64,000 bases of DNA, taken from assembly GCF_019402665.1 (NCBI RefSeq), contig NZ_VSST01000034.1, positions 124,001 to 188,000 of the forward strand. Reading direction: 5' to 3'. Both the position numbers and the translations under genes were made by a program. The notes below the pieces were generated by a model. It was not told the DNA's origin. It made no database searches and worked only from the letters and a program-made list of their open reading frames with translations. Source of the DNA: Bradyrhizobium canariense. GTDB taxonomy: Bacteria > Pseudomonadota > Alphaproteobacteria > Rhizobiales > Xanthobacteraceae. Positions 9,521-16,021 of the stretch are shown here, piece after piece. The stretch's first letter is position 1. Each line of letters starts with the position of its first letter.

Positions 9521-9596
9521 GATGTTCTCCTGCCTGTTGGGTTTGCCTTGGTGCGCGCCATTGCGAACCAGGTTCATTGTCAAACTGTCGGGCAAT

Positions 9597-9622
9597 GCTT
9601 CTCCCCGCGTACGGGGAGAAGC
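9597..9622. repeat. Perfect 11-bp stem hairpin between narK and bjgb
   Basis: GCTTCTCCCCG and CGGGGAGAAGC are separated by only four bases, giving a very stable stem inside the narK-bjgb-flp-nasC transcript. No U-run follows on either strand, so it is not a classical terminator. It could lower read-through into bjgb or protect the narK message from 3' exonucleases. Confidence 0.75.
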
Positions 9623-9639
9623 GAGATTCGTACCAAGTG

Positions 9640-11031
9640 TTAAACTCGCGCGCCGGCAAGGCTTGAGGCGCCCTCACCTTGCGGGCTGCGACGCAGATAG
9701 AACCACCAGGTCAGCGCGAGGCAGGAGGCGTAGAAGCCGAGATAGATCGCGAGCGCGAGCTGCGGCCCGCCGGTCAGCGCGATCGACTTGCCGAATCCGG
9801 TCGGGATCAGATAGCCGCCGACTGCGCCGACCGCGCCGATGAAGCCGACCGCGGCACCGCTCTCGATGCTCGCCGTCTTCAAGGCGACCGCGCGCTCCGC
9901 ATCGCCCTTGCCGCGCACCCTGAACAAATTCTGCTCGCGGAAGATCGAGGGGATCATGCGGTAGGTCGAACCGTTACCGATTCCCGTCGTCACGAACAGG
10001 ACCAGGAACATCGACAGGAAGCCGATGAAATCCTTGTGCCCGACGAAATAGAGCACGCCGATCGTGGCGCCTGCCATCACGATGAAATTCCAGAACGTGA
10101 TCACCGAGCCGCCGATCCTGTCGGCAAGCCAGCCGCCGAGCGGCCGCGACAACGAACCGACCAGCGGTCCCAGGAACGCGATCGCAATTGTGACTTGCGG
10201 GAACTGGGTCTTGATCAACAGCGGAAATGCAGCCGAGTAGCCGATGAAGGAGCCGAACGTGCCGATATAGAGGTACGCCATGATCCAGGTATGCTTGCGC
10301 TTGACCACGGCGAGCTGGTTCTTGATCGACGACTTGGCCGTGGTCAGGTTGTTCATGAAGAACACCGCACCGAAGACCGCGATCGCGATCGGCAGCACCC
10401 ACATCAGGCCGGCGTTCTGAAGAAAGACACCATCGACTGGCGTTGCCTGGAACAGGTTGATGACGGCGAGCGTCATCAGGATCGGAGTCAGCAGCTGCAC
10501 GCTGGAGACGCCGATATTGCCGCCGGCTGCATTCAGTCCCAGCGCCCAGCCCTTCATCCGGTCGGGGAAGAAGAACGAAATGTTGGTCATGCTGGAGGCA
10601 AAATTGCCGCCGCCGAGACCGGCGGTCGAGGCAATCAGCAGCATCAGCCAGAACGGCGTGTCGGGCTGGCCGACGAAATAGGCCAGCGAGAGCGTCGGAA
10701 TGAACAGGATCGCCGCACTGAAGATGGTCCAGTTGCGGCCGCCGAACGTCGTCACCGCGAAGGTGTAGGGAAAGCGCATCAACGCGCCGATCAGTCCGGG
10801 CACCGCGACGAGCTGGAACAGCTGGTCGGTGGTGTAGTGGAAGCCCGCCTGCGGCAATTTGGTGGTGACGATGCTCCAGATCAGCCAGACCGAAAATCCG
10901 ATATGTTCGGCCACGATCGACCAGATCAGGTTGCGTCGCGCGATAGTCTTGCCAGTCGCATTCCAGAACGCCTCATCTTCGGGGCGCCAGTCTGAAATCC
11001 AAGTCTGATTACCAGTCGGACTCTTCGTCAT
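9640..11031 (-). CDS. narK: Nitrate/nitrite transporter NarK (MFS, NNP family)
   Basis: A 463-residue inner-membrane protein with about 12 transmembrane helices. The NNP-family nitrate signature is clear near residues 139-155 (GLGGGNFASSMTNISFFFP), and the second signature GIGNGSTYRMIP appears in the C-terminal half. The conserved substrate-binding arginines are in ALMRFPYTF and TYRMIP. It imports nitrate and probably exports nitrite. It is the first gene of narK-bjgb-flp-nasC, preceded by a candidate sigma-54 promoter, a long leader with hairpins and a distant NtrC-like dyad. Confidence 0.95.
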   Translation of the reverse strand: MTKSPTGNQTWISDWRPEDEAFWNATGKTIARRNLIWSIVAEHIGFSVWLIWSIVTTKLPQAGFHYTTDQLFQLVAVPGLIGALMRFPYTFAVTTFGGRNWTIFSAAILFIPTLSLAYFVGQPDTPFWLMLLIASTAGLGGGNFASSMTNISFFFPDRMKGWALGLNAAGGNIGVSSVQLLTPILMTLAVINLFQATPVDGVFLQNAGLMWVLPIAIAVFGAVFFMNNLTTAKSSIKNQLAVVKRKHTWIMAYLYIGTFGSFIGYSAAFPLLIKTQFPQVTIAIAFLGPLVGSLSRPLGGWLADRIGGSVITFWNFIVMAGATIGVLYFVGHKDFIGFLSMFLVLFVTTGIGNGSTYRMIPSIFREQNLFRVRGKGDAERAVALKTASIESGAAVGFIGAVGAVGGYLIPTGFGKSIALTGGPQLALAIYLGFYASCLALTWWFYLRRSPQGEGASSLAGARV

Positions 11032-11056
11032 TGCAAAATCCCTTCCAGGCTCACCG

Positions 11057-11070
11057 CTGCGTCGTTGCAG
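11057..11070 (-). promoter_or_regulatory. Hexaloop hairpin in the narK leader (candidate NasT target)
   Basis: In the mRNA sense the sequence is CTGC-AACGAC-GCAG, a four-base-pair stem closing a hexaloop with A at position 1 and G at position 4, the pattern reported for ANTAR-protein RNA targets. It lies 26 nt before the narK ATG. The same CTGCAACGACGCA string recurs in the nrtA leader. NasT is an ANTAR antiterminator known to act on rhizobial nitrate genes. Binding here is inferred from sequence only. Confidence 0.45.
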
Positions 11071-11075
11071 GCTCA

Positions 11076-11093
11076 GCCTCCGGCCACGGAGGC
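11076..11093 (-). promoter_or_regulatory. GC-rich hairpin in the narK leader
   Basis: GCCTCCG and CGGAGGC enclose a four-base loop. An upstream CGGAG can pair with the same CCTCCG segment, so two mutually exclusive folds are possible, as in attenuators. No U-run follows, so termination there would not be classical intrinsic termination. Confidence 0.4.
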
Positions 11094-11177
11094 GCGCTCC
11101 GAGGCTTCACCCCGGTGGCGAGTTACGATGCTGATTGATGATGTTGAGGACGTCGTCGTTGGCGTCGCGGTTGGTGT

Positions 11178-11194
11178 TTCAATTTCCGTGCCAA
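11178..11194 (-). promoter_or_regulatory. Candidate sigma-54 promoter of narK-bjgb-flp-nasC
   Basis: On the minus strand the sequence is TTGGCACGGAAATTGAA: GG, ten bases, then GA. It matches the -24/-12 consensus TTGGCACR-N4-TTGCW except for A instead of C in the -12 dinucleotide. Transcription would begin near 11167, leaving a leader of about 136 nt before the narK ATG. The 33-bp dyad lies 118 bp upstream, centre to centre. Confidence 0.7.
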
Positions 11195-11287
11195 CCGCGC
11201 GCATTCCGGAAACGCAGGAAATTCAGGAGCTTGTTCGGAGTGCTCCGAATTTTTGCAGGACTATTTCGCACGCAAATTTTGCGATTC

Positions 11288-11320
11288 GCTCAATCCCTGT
11301 GCGGCGCACAAGGATTGAGC
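11288..11320. promoter_or_regulatory. 33-bp palindromic enhancer-like element, NtrC-type (narK)
   Basis: The 33-bp near-perfect dyad starts GCTCAATCCCTGTGC and ends GCACAAGGATTGAGC, joined by GGC. Each half matches the NtrC pattern GCAC-N7-GTGC with one mismatch. The element at 14745-14777 has the same architecture and shares the 15-bp core TGTGCGGCGCACAAG. At about -136 relative to the predicted narK start it sits where NtrC enhancers normally lie. In B. diazoefficiens nitrate assimilation is known to depend on NtrC; the binding itself is inference. Confidence 0.65.
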
Positions 11321-11368
11321 TTGATGATTCAAAATTAGGCGTTGCGTCAGCACCTGTTGGTGACGGGT

Positions 11369-12163
11369 TTACGCGGCCTCGACGAAGCGATGACGCTCAT
11401 AGAGGAATTCGAGCACGCGCTGCCGGCACTTCAGGTAAGTGGTGTTGGTCGCGAGCTCGAGCCGCTTGCGCGGGCGCGCCAGCGGCACCTCCAGCACCTC
11501 GCCGATGCGCGCGCTCGGCCCGTTCGTCATCATGACGATGCGATCGGACAGCAGCACCGCCTCGTCGACGTCGTGGGTGATCATCAAAATGGTGTTGCCG
11601 AGCTTCTGATGCAGCGCCATCACCGAATCCTGCAAATGCGCGCGGGTCAGTGCGTCGAGTGCGCCGAAAGGCTCGTCGAGCAGCAACACTTTCGGCTCCA
11701 TGGCCAGCGCGCGGGCAATGCCGACGCGCTGCTTCATGCCGCCGGAGATTTCCGAGGGCCGTTTGTCCTTGGCATGGGCCATCTGCACGAGGTTGAGATT
11801 GTGCATGACCCAGGCGTCGCGTTCGGCGCGCTTCTTGGTCTTGGCGAAGACCTTGTCGACGCCGAGCCGGACGTTCTCGTACACGGTCAGCCACGGCAAC
11901 AGGCTGTGGTTCTGGAACACCACCGCGCGATCCGGCCCCGGCGAGTTCACCTCGCGGTTTTCGAGCAGCACGCCGCCGGTGGTGGCGTTGGTCAGGCCTG
12001 CGATGATGTTGAGCAGGGTCGACTTGCCGCAACCGGAATGGCCGATGATCGAGACGTATTCGCCCTTCTCGATGGTGAGATTGATATCCTTCAGCACCTC
12101 GGTGGAGGCCGCGCCGCGGGTAAAAATCTTGTCGATGTGGTCGAGCTTCAGATAAGCGGTCAT
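11369..12163 (-). CDS. nrtC: Nitrate ABC transporter, ATP-binding protein
   Basis: A 264-residue ABC ATPase of the NrtD/SsuB/TauB group. Walker A is GHSGCGKST (residues 41-49), the Q-loop VFQNHSLLPWLTV, the signature SGGMKQRVGIARAL, Walker B VLLLDEPFGALD, and the switch histidine MITHDVDEAV. It powers nitrate import with NrtA and NrtB, encoded upstream. It lacks the NrtA-like C-terminal sensor domain of cyanobacterial NrtC, so it is structurally closer to NrtD; I use nrtC as in Bradyrhizobium annotation. It is the last gene of nrtABC, followed by the narK control region. Confidence 0.9.
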   Translation of the reverse strand: MTAYLKLDHIDKIFTRGAASTEVLKDINLTIEKGEYVSIIGHSGCGKSTLLNIIAGLTNATTGGVLLENREVNSPGPDRAVVFQNHSLLPWLTVYENVRLGVDKVFAKTKKRAERDAWVMHNLNLVQMAHAKDKRPSEISGGMKQRVGIARALAMEPKVLLLDEPFGALDALTRAHLQDSVMALHQKLGNTILMITHDVDEAVLLSDRIVMMTNGPSARIGEVLEVPLARPRKRLELATNTTYLKCRQRVLEFLYERHRFVEAA

Positions 12164-12174
12164 GTGCTTCCCCT

Positions 12175-13071
12175 TCAGTTCAGCGCGGTGCCGCGGGTGA
12201 CAATCTTGCCGGCGCCCGCGATCAGGCGGTCGAGCACGAAGCCGATGATGCCGACATAGAACAGCGCCAGGATGATCTCGCTGATATGTGAGGAATTCCA
12301 GGCATCCCAGATGAAGAAGCCGATGCCGACGCCGCCGATCAGCATTTCCGCGGCGACGATCGCGAGCCAGGACAAACCGATGCCGATGCGAAGCCCCGTG
12401 AAGATGTAGGGCGCGGCGGCCGGAATCATGATCTTGGCGAAGAATTCGAGCGGGTTAAGCTGCACCACCGCGGCGACGTTGCGATAATCCTGCGGGATGT
12501 TGCGGATGCCGACCGCAGTGTTGATGATGATCGGCCAGATCGAGGTGATGAAGATGACGAAGATCGCCGAGGGCTGGCCGTCGCGGAACGCGGCGAGCGA
12601 CAGCGGCAGCCAGGCCAGCGGCGGGATCGTGCGCAAGACCTGGAACAGCGGATCGAGCCCACGCATCGCCCAGACCGATTGCCCGACCAGCACGCCGAGC
12701 GCGATGCCGGCAATCGCCGAGAGCGAATAGCCGAAGGCGACGCGTTGGAGGCTAGCGGAGAGGTGCCAGAACAGCCCCTTATCGATGCCGCCGTGATCGA
12801 AGAACGGATCGAGGATCAGCTCCTTCGTGTCCTTGAACACCTTCGACGGCGGCGGCAGTGCCGAGCCGGCGCGGCGGCAGACCAGCTCCCACACCAGAAG
12901 CAAGAGCGCGATCACGACCAGCGGCGGGATGATGCGCACGGCGGTCTCCCGCGCCATCCGCGCGTAAGTCTCCGAACGCGGCGGCCGCTTCGGTGTCATC
13001 GCGACGACCGGCGCGGCAGCGCTCGCGGGCTTCGCGGTCTCAACCTCGATCTTGGTGGCGGGCATGTTCAT
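12175..13071 (-). CDS. nrtB: Nitrate ABC transporter, permease
   Basis: A 298-residue membrane protein of the BPD_transp_1 fold, with about six helices after a Pro/Ala/Lys-rich cytoplasmic N-terminus. The first helix is VRIIPPLVVIALLLLVWELV. The permease EAA-like loop is seen in YRNVAAVVQLNPLEFFAKIMIPAAAPYIFTG, with the glycine three residues after the motif replaced as in nitrate/taurine permeases. It forms the channel for nitrate delivered by NrtA. It is separated from nrtC by 11 bases and from nrtA by 60, the latter holding a hairpin. Confidence 0.92.
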   Translation of the reverse strand: MNMPATKIEVETAKPASAAAPVVAMTPKRPPRSETYARMARETAVRIIPPLVVIALLLLVWELVCRRAGSALPPPSKVFKDTKELILDPFFDHGGIDKGLFWHLSASLQRVAFGYSLSAIAGIALGVLVGQSVWAMRGLDPLFQVLRTIPPLAWLPLSLAAFRDGQPSAIFVIFITSIWPIIINTAVGIRNIPQDYRNVAAVVQLNPLEFFAKIMIPAAAPYIFTGLRIGIGLSWLAIVAAEMLIGGVGIGFFIWDAWNSSHISEIILALFYVGIIGFVLDRLIAGAGKIVTRGTALN

Positions 13072-13103
13072 CGCAATATTTCTCCGGCTGCAAAAGGCGA
13101 TGC

Positions 13104-13125
13104 GGCCGCCCGGAGGCGGCCGCTG
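13104..13125. repeat. Hairpin between nrtA and nrtB
   Basis: GCGGCCGCC and GGCGGCCGC form a perfect nine-base-pair stem with a four-base loop, just after the nrtA stop. There is no U-run. Placed between a binding-protein gene and its permease gene, such a structure usually stabilises the upstream message or limits read-through so that the binding protein is made in excess. Confidence 0.7.
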
Positions 13126-13131
13126 GCTCCA

Positions 13132-14451
13132 TCAGACTTCGACGCGCTTGATCGCGAGCGACTTCAGATAGGCAGCCGGATTTTCCGGATCGAACACCTT
13201 GCCGTCGAAGAAGGTCTCCTTGCCGCGCGAGGTGGAGGTCGGGATCTCTGCGCTTGCGATGCCGAGCGTCTTGGCCGCGTCGCGCCACATGTCTTCGCGG
13301 TTGACCTTGGCAATCAGCGCCTTGGTGTCGAAATTCGCCTCGTATTTGCCCCAGCGAATGTCCTCGGTGAGGAACCAGAGGTCGTGGCTCTGGAACGGAT
13401 AGGAGGCGAAGTCGCGCCAATACTTCATGATGTGCGGCGAATTCTCGACCACCTTTCCCGGAAGGCCGTAGTCGAACTTGCCGGCGGTGCGGTCGAGTAC
13501 GTCTTCGACAGGGCAGTTCATCCACTGCCGCTTCCCCATGATGGCGGCAAGCTCGGCCTTGTTCTCGGCCTTGTCCGACCACTGCTGCGCTTCCATCACC
13601 GCCATCAGCAGCGCCTTCGCGGCCTTCGGGTATTTATCGACGAAGGCGGCGCGCATGCCGAAGGATTTTTCCGGGTGCTTGTTCCAGAGCTCGCCGGTCG
13701 TGATCGCGGTATAGCCGATGTTCTGGTGGATCAGCTGCAGATTCCAGGGCTCGCCGACGCAGAAGCAGTCCATCGTGCCGACCTTCATGTTGGCCACCAT
13801 CTGCGCAGGCGGCACCACGATGGTCTCGATGTCCTTGTCCGGATCGATGCCGCCGGCGGCAAGCCAATAGCGGAGCCAGAGGTCGTGCGTGCCGCCGGGG
13901 AAGGTCATCGCCGCCTTCACGGGCTTGCCGGAAGCCTTCTTCTTCTCCAGGGCCGCCTTGAAGGTGGACGCATCGACGCCGAGCTTCAGGTCGGCATATT
14001 CACTGGCGACGGAGATGCACTGGCTGTCGAGATTGAGCCGCGCCAGGATGTACATCGGCGTCGGCTGGTTGTTCTGCGTCACCTTGCCGGCCGAGATCAG
14101 ATACGGCATCGGGGTCAGGATATGTGCACCGTCGATGCCGTTGCCTTCCGAGCCGAGCACGAGATTGTCCCGCGTGGTGCCCCAGGAGGCCTGCTTCTGC
14201 ACGTCGGTGTCGGGCATGCCGTATTTGGCGAACAGGCCCTTGTCCTTGGCGACGAACAAGGGACCGGCATCGCTCAGCGCGATGAAGCCAAGCTTTGCGC
14301 CCTTGACCTCCGGACCGGCGTCCTGCGCGAAAGCGCCCGCTGGGAAATTCAGCTTCACGGCGGCCAGGAGTGCGGCGGTCGAGCCGGCGGCCTTCAACAA
14401 TTGACGGCGGCTGAGGCCAGTGTCCGACGGCCGGCGGGTGCGCTTGGTCAT
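13132..14451 (-). CDS. nrtA: Nitrate ABC transporter, substrate-binding protein
   Basis: A 439-residue periplasmic nitrate-binding protein. A twin-arginine signal is present (SRRQLLKAAGS, then a hydrophobic stretch ending AGAFAQD near residue 44). The mature part matches NrtA/NasF: KLGFIALSDAGPLFVAKDKGLFAKYGM, GAHILTPMPYLISAG, and FPGGTHDLWLRYWLAAGGIDPD. It captures nitrate and hands it to NrtB. First gene of nrtABC, it has a leader of about 174 nt, a candidate sigma-54 promoter at 14635-14651, and the shared 33-bp dyad 118 bp further upstream. Confidence 0.95.
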   Translation of the reverse strand: MTKRTRRPSDTGLSRRQLLKAAGSTAALLAAVKLNFPAGAFAQDAGPEVKGAKLGFIALSDAGPLFVAKDKGLFAKYGMPDTDVQKQASWGTTRDNLVLGSEGNGIDGAHILTPMPYLISAGKVTQNNQPTPMYILARLNLDSQCISVASEYADLKLGVDASTFKAALEKKKASGKPVKAAMTFPGGTHDLWLRYWLAAGGIDPDKDIETIVVPPAQMVANMKVGTMDCFCVGEPWNLQLIHQNIGYTAITTGELWNKHPEKSFGMRAAFVDKYPKAAKALLMAVMEAQQWSDKAENKAELAAIMGKRQWMNCPVEDVLDRTAGKFDYGLPGKVVENSPHIMKYWRDFASYPFQSHDLWFLTEDIRWGKYEANFDTKALIAKVNREDMWRDAAKTLGIASAEIPTSTSRGKETFFDGKVFDPENPAAYLKSLAIKRVEV

Positions 14452-14466
14452 AGGCGGTATCGTCCT

Positions 14467-14480
14467 TTGCGTCGTTGCAG
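14467..14480 (-). promoter_or_regulatory. Hexaloop hairpin in the nrtA leader (candidate NasT target)
   Basis: In the mRNA sense it reads CTGC-AACGAC-GCAA: three pairs closing the same AACGAC hexaloop as in the narK leader, about 16 nt before the nrtA ATG. The 13-base identity with the narK leader (CTGCAACGACGCA) at the same place in both messages is the main evidence. The stem is short, so binding would have to stabilise it. Confidence 0.4.
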
Positions 14481-14550
14481 AATGATTGTGTCAGTGCACA
14501 CGAGCAGCCCGTCCGTCCGGCGACGCCTGAAGCAGCGCATGCGAACGCGC

Positions 14551-14568
14551 GACGGGGAGACCCCCGTC
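14551..14568 (-). promoter_or_regulatory. GC-rich hairpin in the nrtA leader
   Basis: GACGGGG and CCCCGTC enclose a four-base loop, in the middle of the predicted nrtA leader. This is a possible attenuator stem, although no U-run follows. Confidence 0.4.
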
Positions 14569-14634
14569 TGGTGGCGTCGGCAATTCGGATGAGAAGTCTC
14601 GCGGGACGGCTTCAATGGCGTCGGCGTGGAACTA

Positions 14635-14651
14635 TTCAAGCTTCATGCCAA
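14635..14651 (-). promoter_or_regulatory. Candidate sigma-54 promoter of nrtABC
   Basis: On the minus strand it reads TTGGCATGAAGCTTGAA: GG, ten bases, then GA, with the same -12 deviation as the narK promoter. The predicted start is near 14625. The centre is 118 bp from the centre of the 33-bp dyad. Confidence 0.6.
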
Positions 14652-14744
14652 GCGTGAGGCAGCCGAAAACAAATCGATATCAATAGCTTATGTACGCCGC
14701 GCCAGTCTGTCGCAGGTCTGCTCCGCTCGTGAAATTTGCGACCT

Positions 14745-14777
14745 GCCCAACATTTGTGCGGCGCACAAGTCTTGTGC
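14745..14777. promoter_or_regulatory. 33-bp palindromic enhancer-like element, NtrC-type (nrtA and nitrite channel)
   Basis: The element begins GCCCAACATTTGTGC and ends GCACAAGTCTTGTGC, joined by GGC. The second half-element is an exact GCAC-N7-GTGC dyad, the core of the NtrC consensus; the first has one mismatch. It shares TGTGCGGCGCACAAG with the narK element. It lies exactly midway between two divergent sigma-54-like promoters, 118 bp from each, so one enhancer could serve both nrtABC and the nitrite channel/kinase operon. Confidence 0.7.
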
Positions 14778-14870
14778 AGCCGCTTAAGCAACAGGCCACT
14801 CGGCCCGCAAAAGCCGGGTCAGGAAAAGTCGTATCTCCTTGATATCGCTGGGTTCCTATAGGCCATGCGC

Positions 14871-14887
14871 ACGGCACGCAATTTGCA
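14871..14887 (+). promoter_or_regulatory. Candidate sigma-54 promoter of the nitrite channel/kinase operon
   Basis: ACGGCACGCAATTTGCA carries GG, ten bases, GC, matching the -24/-12 consensus (GGCACG-N4-TTGCA) apart from the two bases before GG. The predicted start is near 14898, giving a leader of about 223 nt. The leader includes a hairpin with a ten-base-pair stem and a six-base loop at 14927-14952. The centre is 118 bp from the 33-bp dyad. Confidence 0.7.
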
Positions 14888-14926
14888 TTTGAGTTCGCGT
14901 CAACGAAGACTGCGGCTCGACCGCAA

Positions 14927-14952
14927 TGCTGCAGCCTCAGGCGGCTGCAGCA
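14927..14952 (+). promoter_or_regulatory. Strong hairpin with hexaloop in the nitrite-channel leader
   Basis: TGCTGCAGCC and GGCTGCAGCA form a perfect ten-base-pair stem with the loop TCAGGC. A smaller stem (TGCGG and CCGCA, five-base loop) immediately precedes it. Tandem hairpins are the general arrangement of ANTAR targets, but the loop here has T rather than A at position 1, so the assignment is weak. Confidence 0.4.
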
Positions 14953-15120
14953 CGGAAGCTCACCTGCTTCGCGGCCCTCCCGGCTTCATCCTCGTGACGC
15001 GATTCCCAGAGCTTCCAAATCTCTCCGGCTTACGCGCGGCAACCAGCCCGCACGGCCAATGATGTTCAGTCGCGCTCACGCAGAGTGTGTCGATCTCACC
15101 AGGCAGCAAAGGAACCATTG

Positions 15121-15960
15121 ATGTCGTATCTCGCGCCTTCGGAATTCGTCACCAAGATGGTGGATGCGGGCGAGTCCAAAGTCTTCATGTCCACCCGGGA
15201 TACCATCATCCGGGCCTACATGGCCGGCGCTATCCTGGCGCTCGCGGCATGGTTCGCCGTCACGATCAACGTGAACACGGGGCAGCCGCTGATCGGCGCG
15301 CTGCTGTTCCCGGTCGGCTTCGTCATGCTCTATCTGCTGGGCTTCGACCTCCTGACCGGTGTGTTTGTGCTCTCCCCGCTCGCCCTGATCGACAAGCGCC
15401 CGGGCGTCACCTTCGGCGGCGTGCTGCGGAACTGGGGCCTCGTCTTCGTCGGCAATTTCGCAGGCGCCCTGACGGTGGCCTTCATGATGGCCTTCGTCAC
15501 GACTTTCGGCTTCACGCAGGATCCGGACAAGGTCGGCACGGCGATCGGCAATATCGGCGAAGGCCGCACGCTCGGCTACGCCGCGCACGGCGCGGCCGGC
15601 ATGGCGACGCTGTTCATCCGCGGAATGCTCTGCAACTGGATGGTCTCGACCGGCGTCGTCGGCGCCATGATCTCCACCTCGGTCCCCGGCAAGGTCATCG
15701 CGATGTGGATGCCGATCCTGGTGTTCTTCTACATGGTGTTCGAGCATTCCGTCGTGAACATGTTCCTGTTCCCCTCCGGCCTGATGCTGCACGCGAAATT
15801 CTCGATCATGGACTATCTGATCTGGAACGAGATCCCGACCGTGCTCGGCAATCTCGTCGGCGGCCTCGCCTTCACCGGCATGACCCTCTACGCCACGCAC
15901 GTCTTGACCCAGCCGAAGCGCCAGGCGGGCAAGGCCTCGTCGCCCCGCGTCGCGGCCTGA
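15121..15960 (+). CDS. Formate/nitrite transporter (FNT) family channel
   Basis: A 279-residue pentameric channel-type membrane protein with six helices. The FNT hallmarks are AYMAGAILALAAWFAVTIN near residue 38, GFVMLYLLGFDLLTGVFVL, RNWGLVFVGNFAGALTVAF (with the conserved asparagine), and ILCNW-like GMLCNWMVSTGVVGAMISTS. NirC-type members carry nitrite across the inner membrane. Placement between nrtABC and a kinase gene, under a nitrate-type promoter, supports nitrite as substrate. AAAGGA precedes the ATG at 15121; the longer open frame upstream is not conserved. Confidence 0.88.
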   Translation: MSYLAPSEFVTKMVDAGESKVFMSTRDTIIRAYMAGAILALAAWFAVTINVNTGQPLIGALLFPVGFVMLYLLGFDLLTGVFVLSPLALIDKRPGVTFGGVLRNWGLVFVGNFAGALTVAFMMAFVTTFGFTQDPDKVGTAIGNIGEGRTLGYAAHGAAGMATLFIRGMLCNWMVSTGVVGAMISTSVPGKVIAMWMPILVFFYMVFEHSVVNMFLFPSGLMLHAKFSIMDYLIWNEIPTVLGNLVGGLAFTGMTLYATHVLTQPKRQAGKASSPRVAA

Positions 15961-15981
15961 GCAAACAACGTCTCGACAGGA

Positions 15982-16008
15982 GAGCCTCGCCCGATCAGGG
16001 TGAGGCTC
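15982..16008 (+). terminator. Hairpin between the nitrite channel and kinase genes
   Basis: GAGCCTCGCCC and GGGTGAGGCTC make an 11-base-pair stem (one G-U pair) with a five-base loop, 22 bases after the channel stop. The downstream sequence CCCCTTTG is a poor U-tract. It may act as a partial terminator so that less kinase than channel is made. Confidence 0.5.
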
Positions 16009-16021
16009 CCCTTTGCCGGTG

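Noticed and set aside
11288..11320. The 33-bp dyad as an RNA leader hairpin of narK
   Set aside because: It lies upstream of the predicted sigma-54 start and recurs midway between two divergent promoters, so a DNA-binding site explains it better.
12679..14592. 637-codon open frame on the plus strand across nrtA and nrtB
   Set aside because: It is opposite to well-supported transporter genes, with no ribosome-binding site and no recognisable domain.
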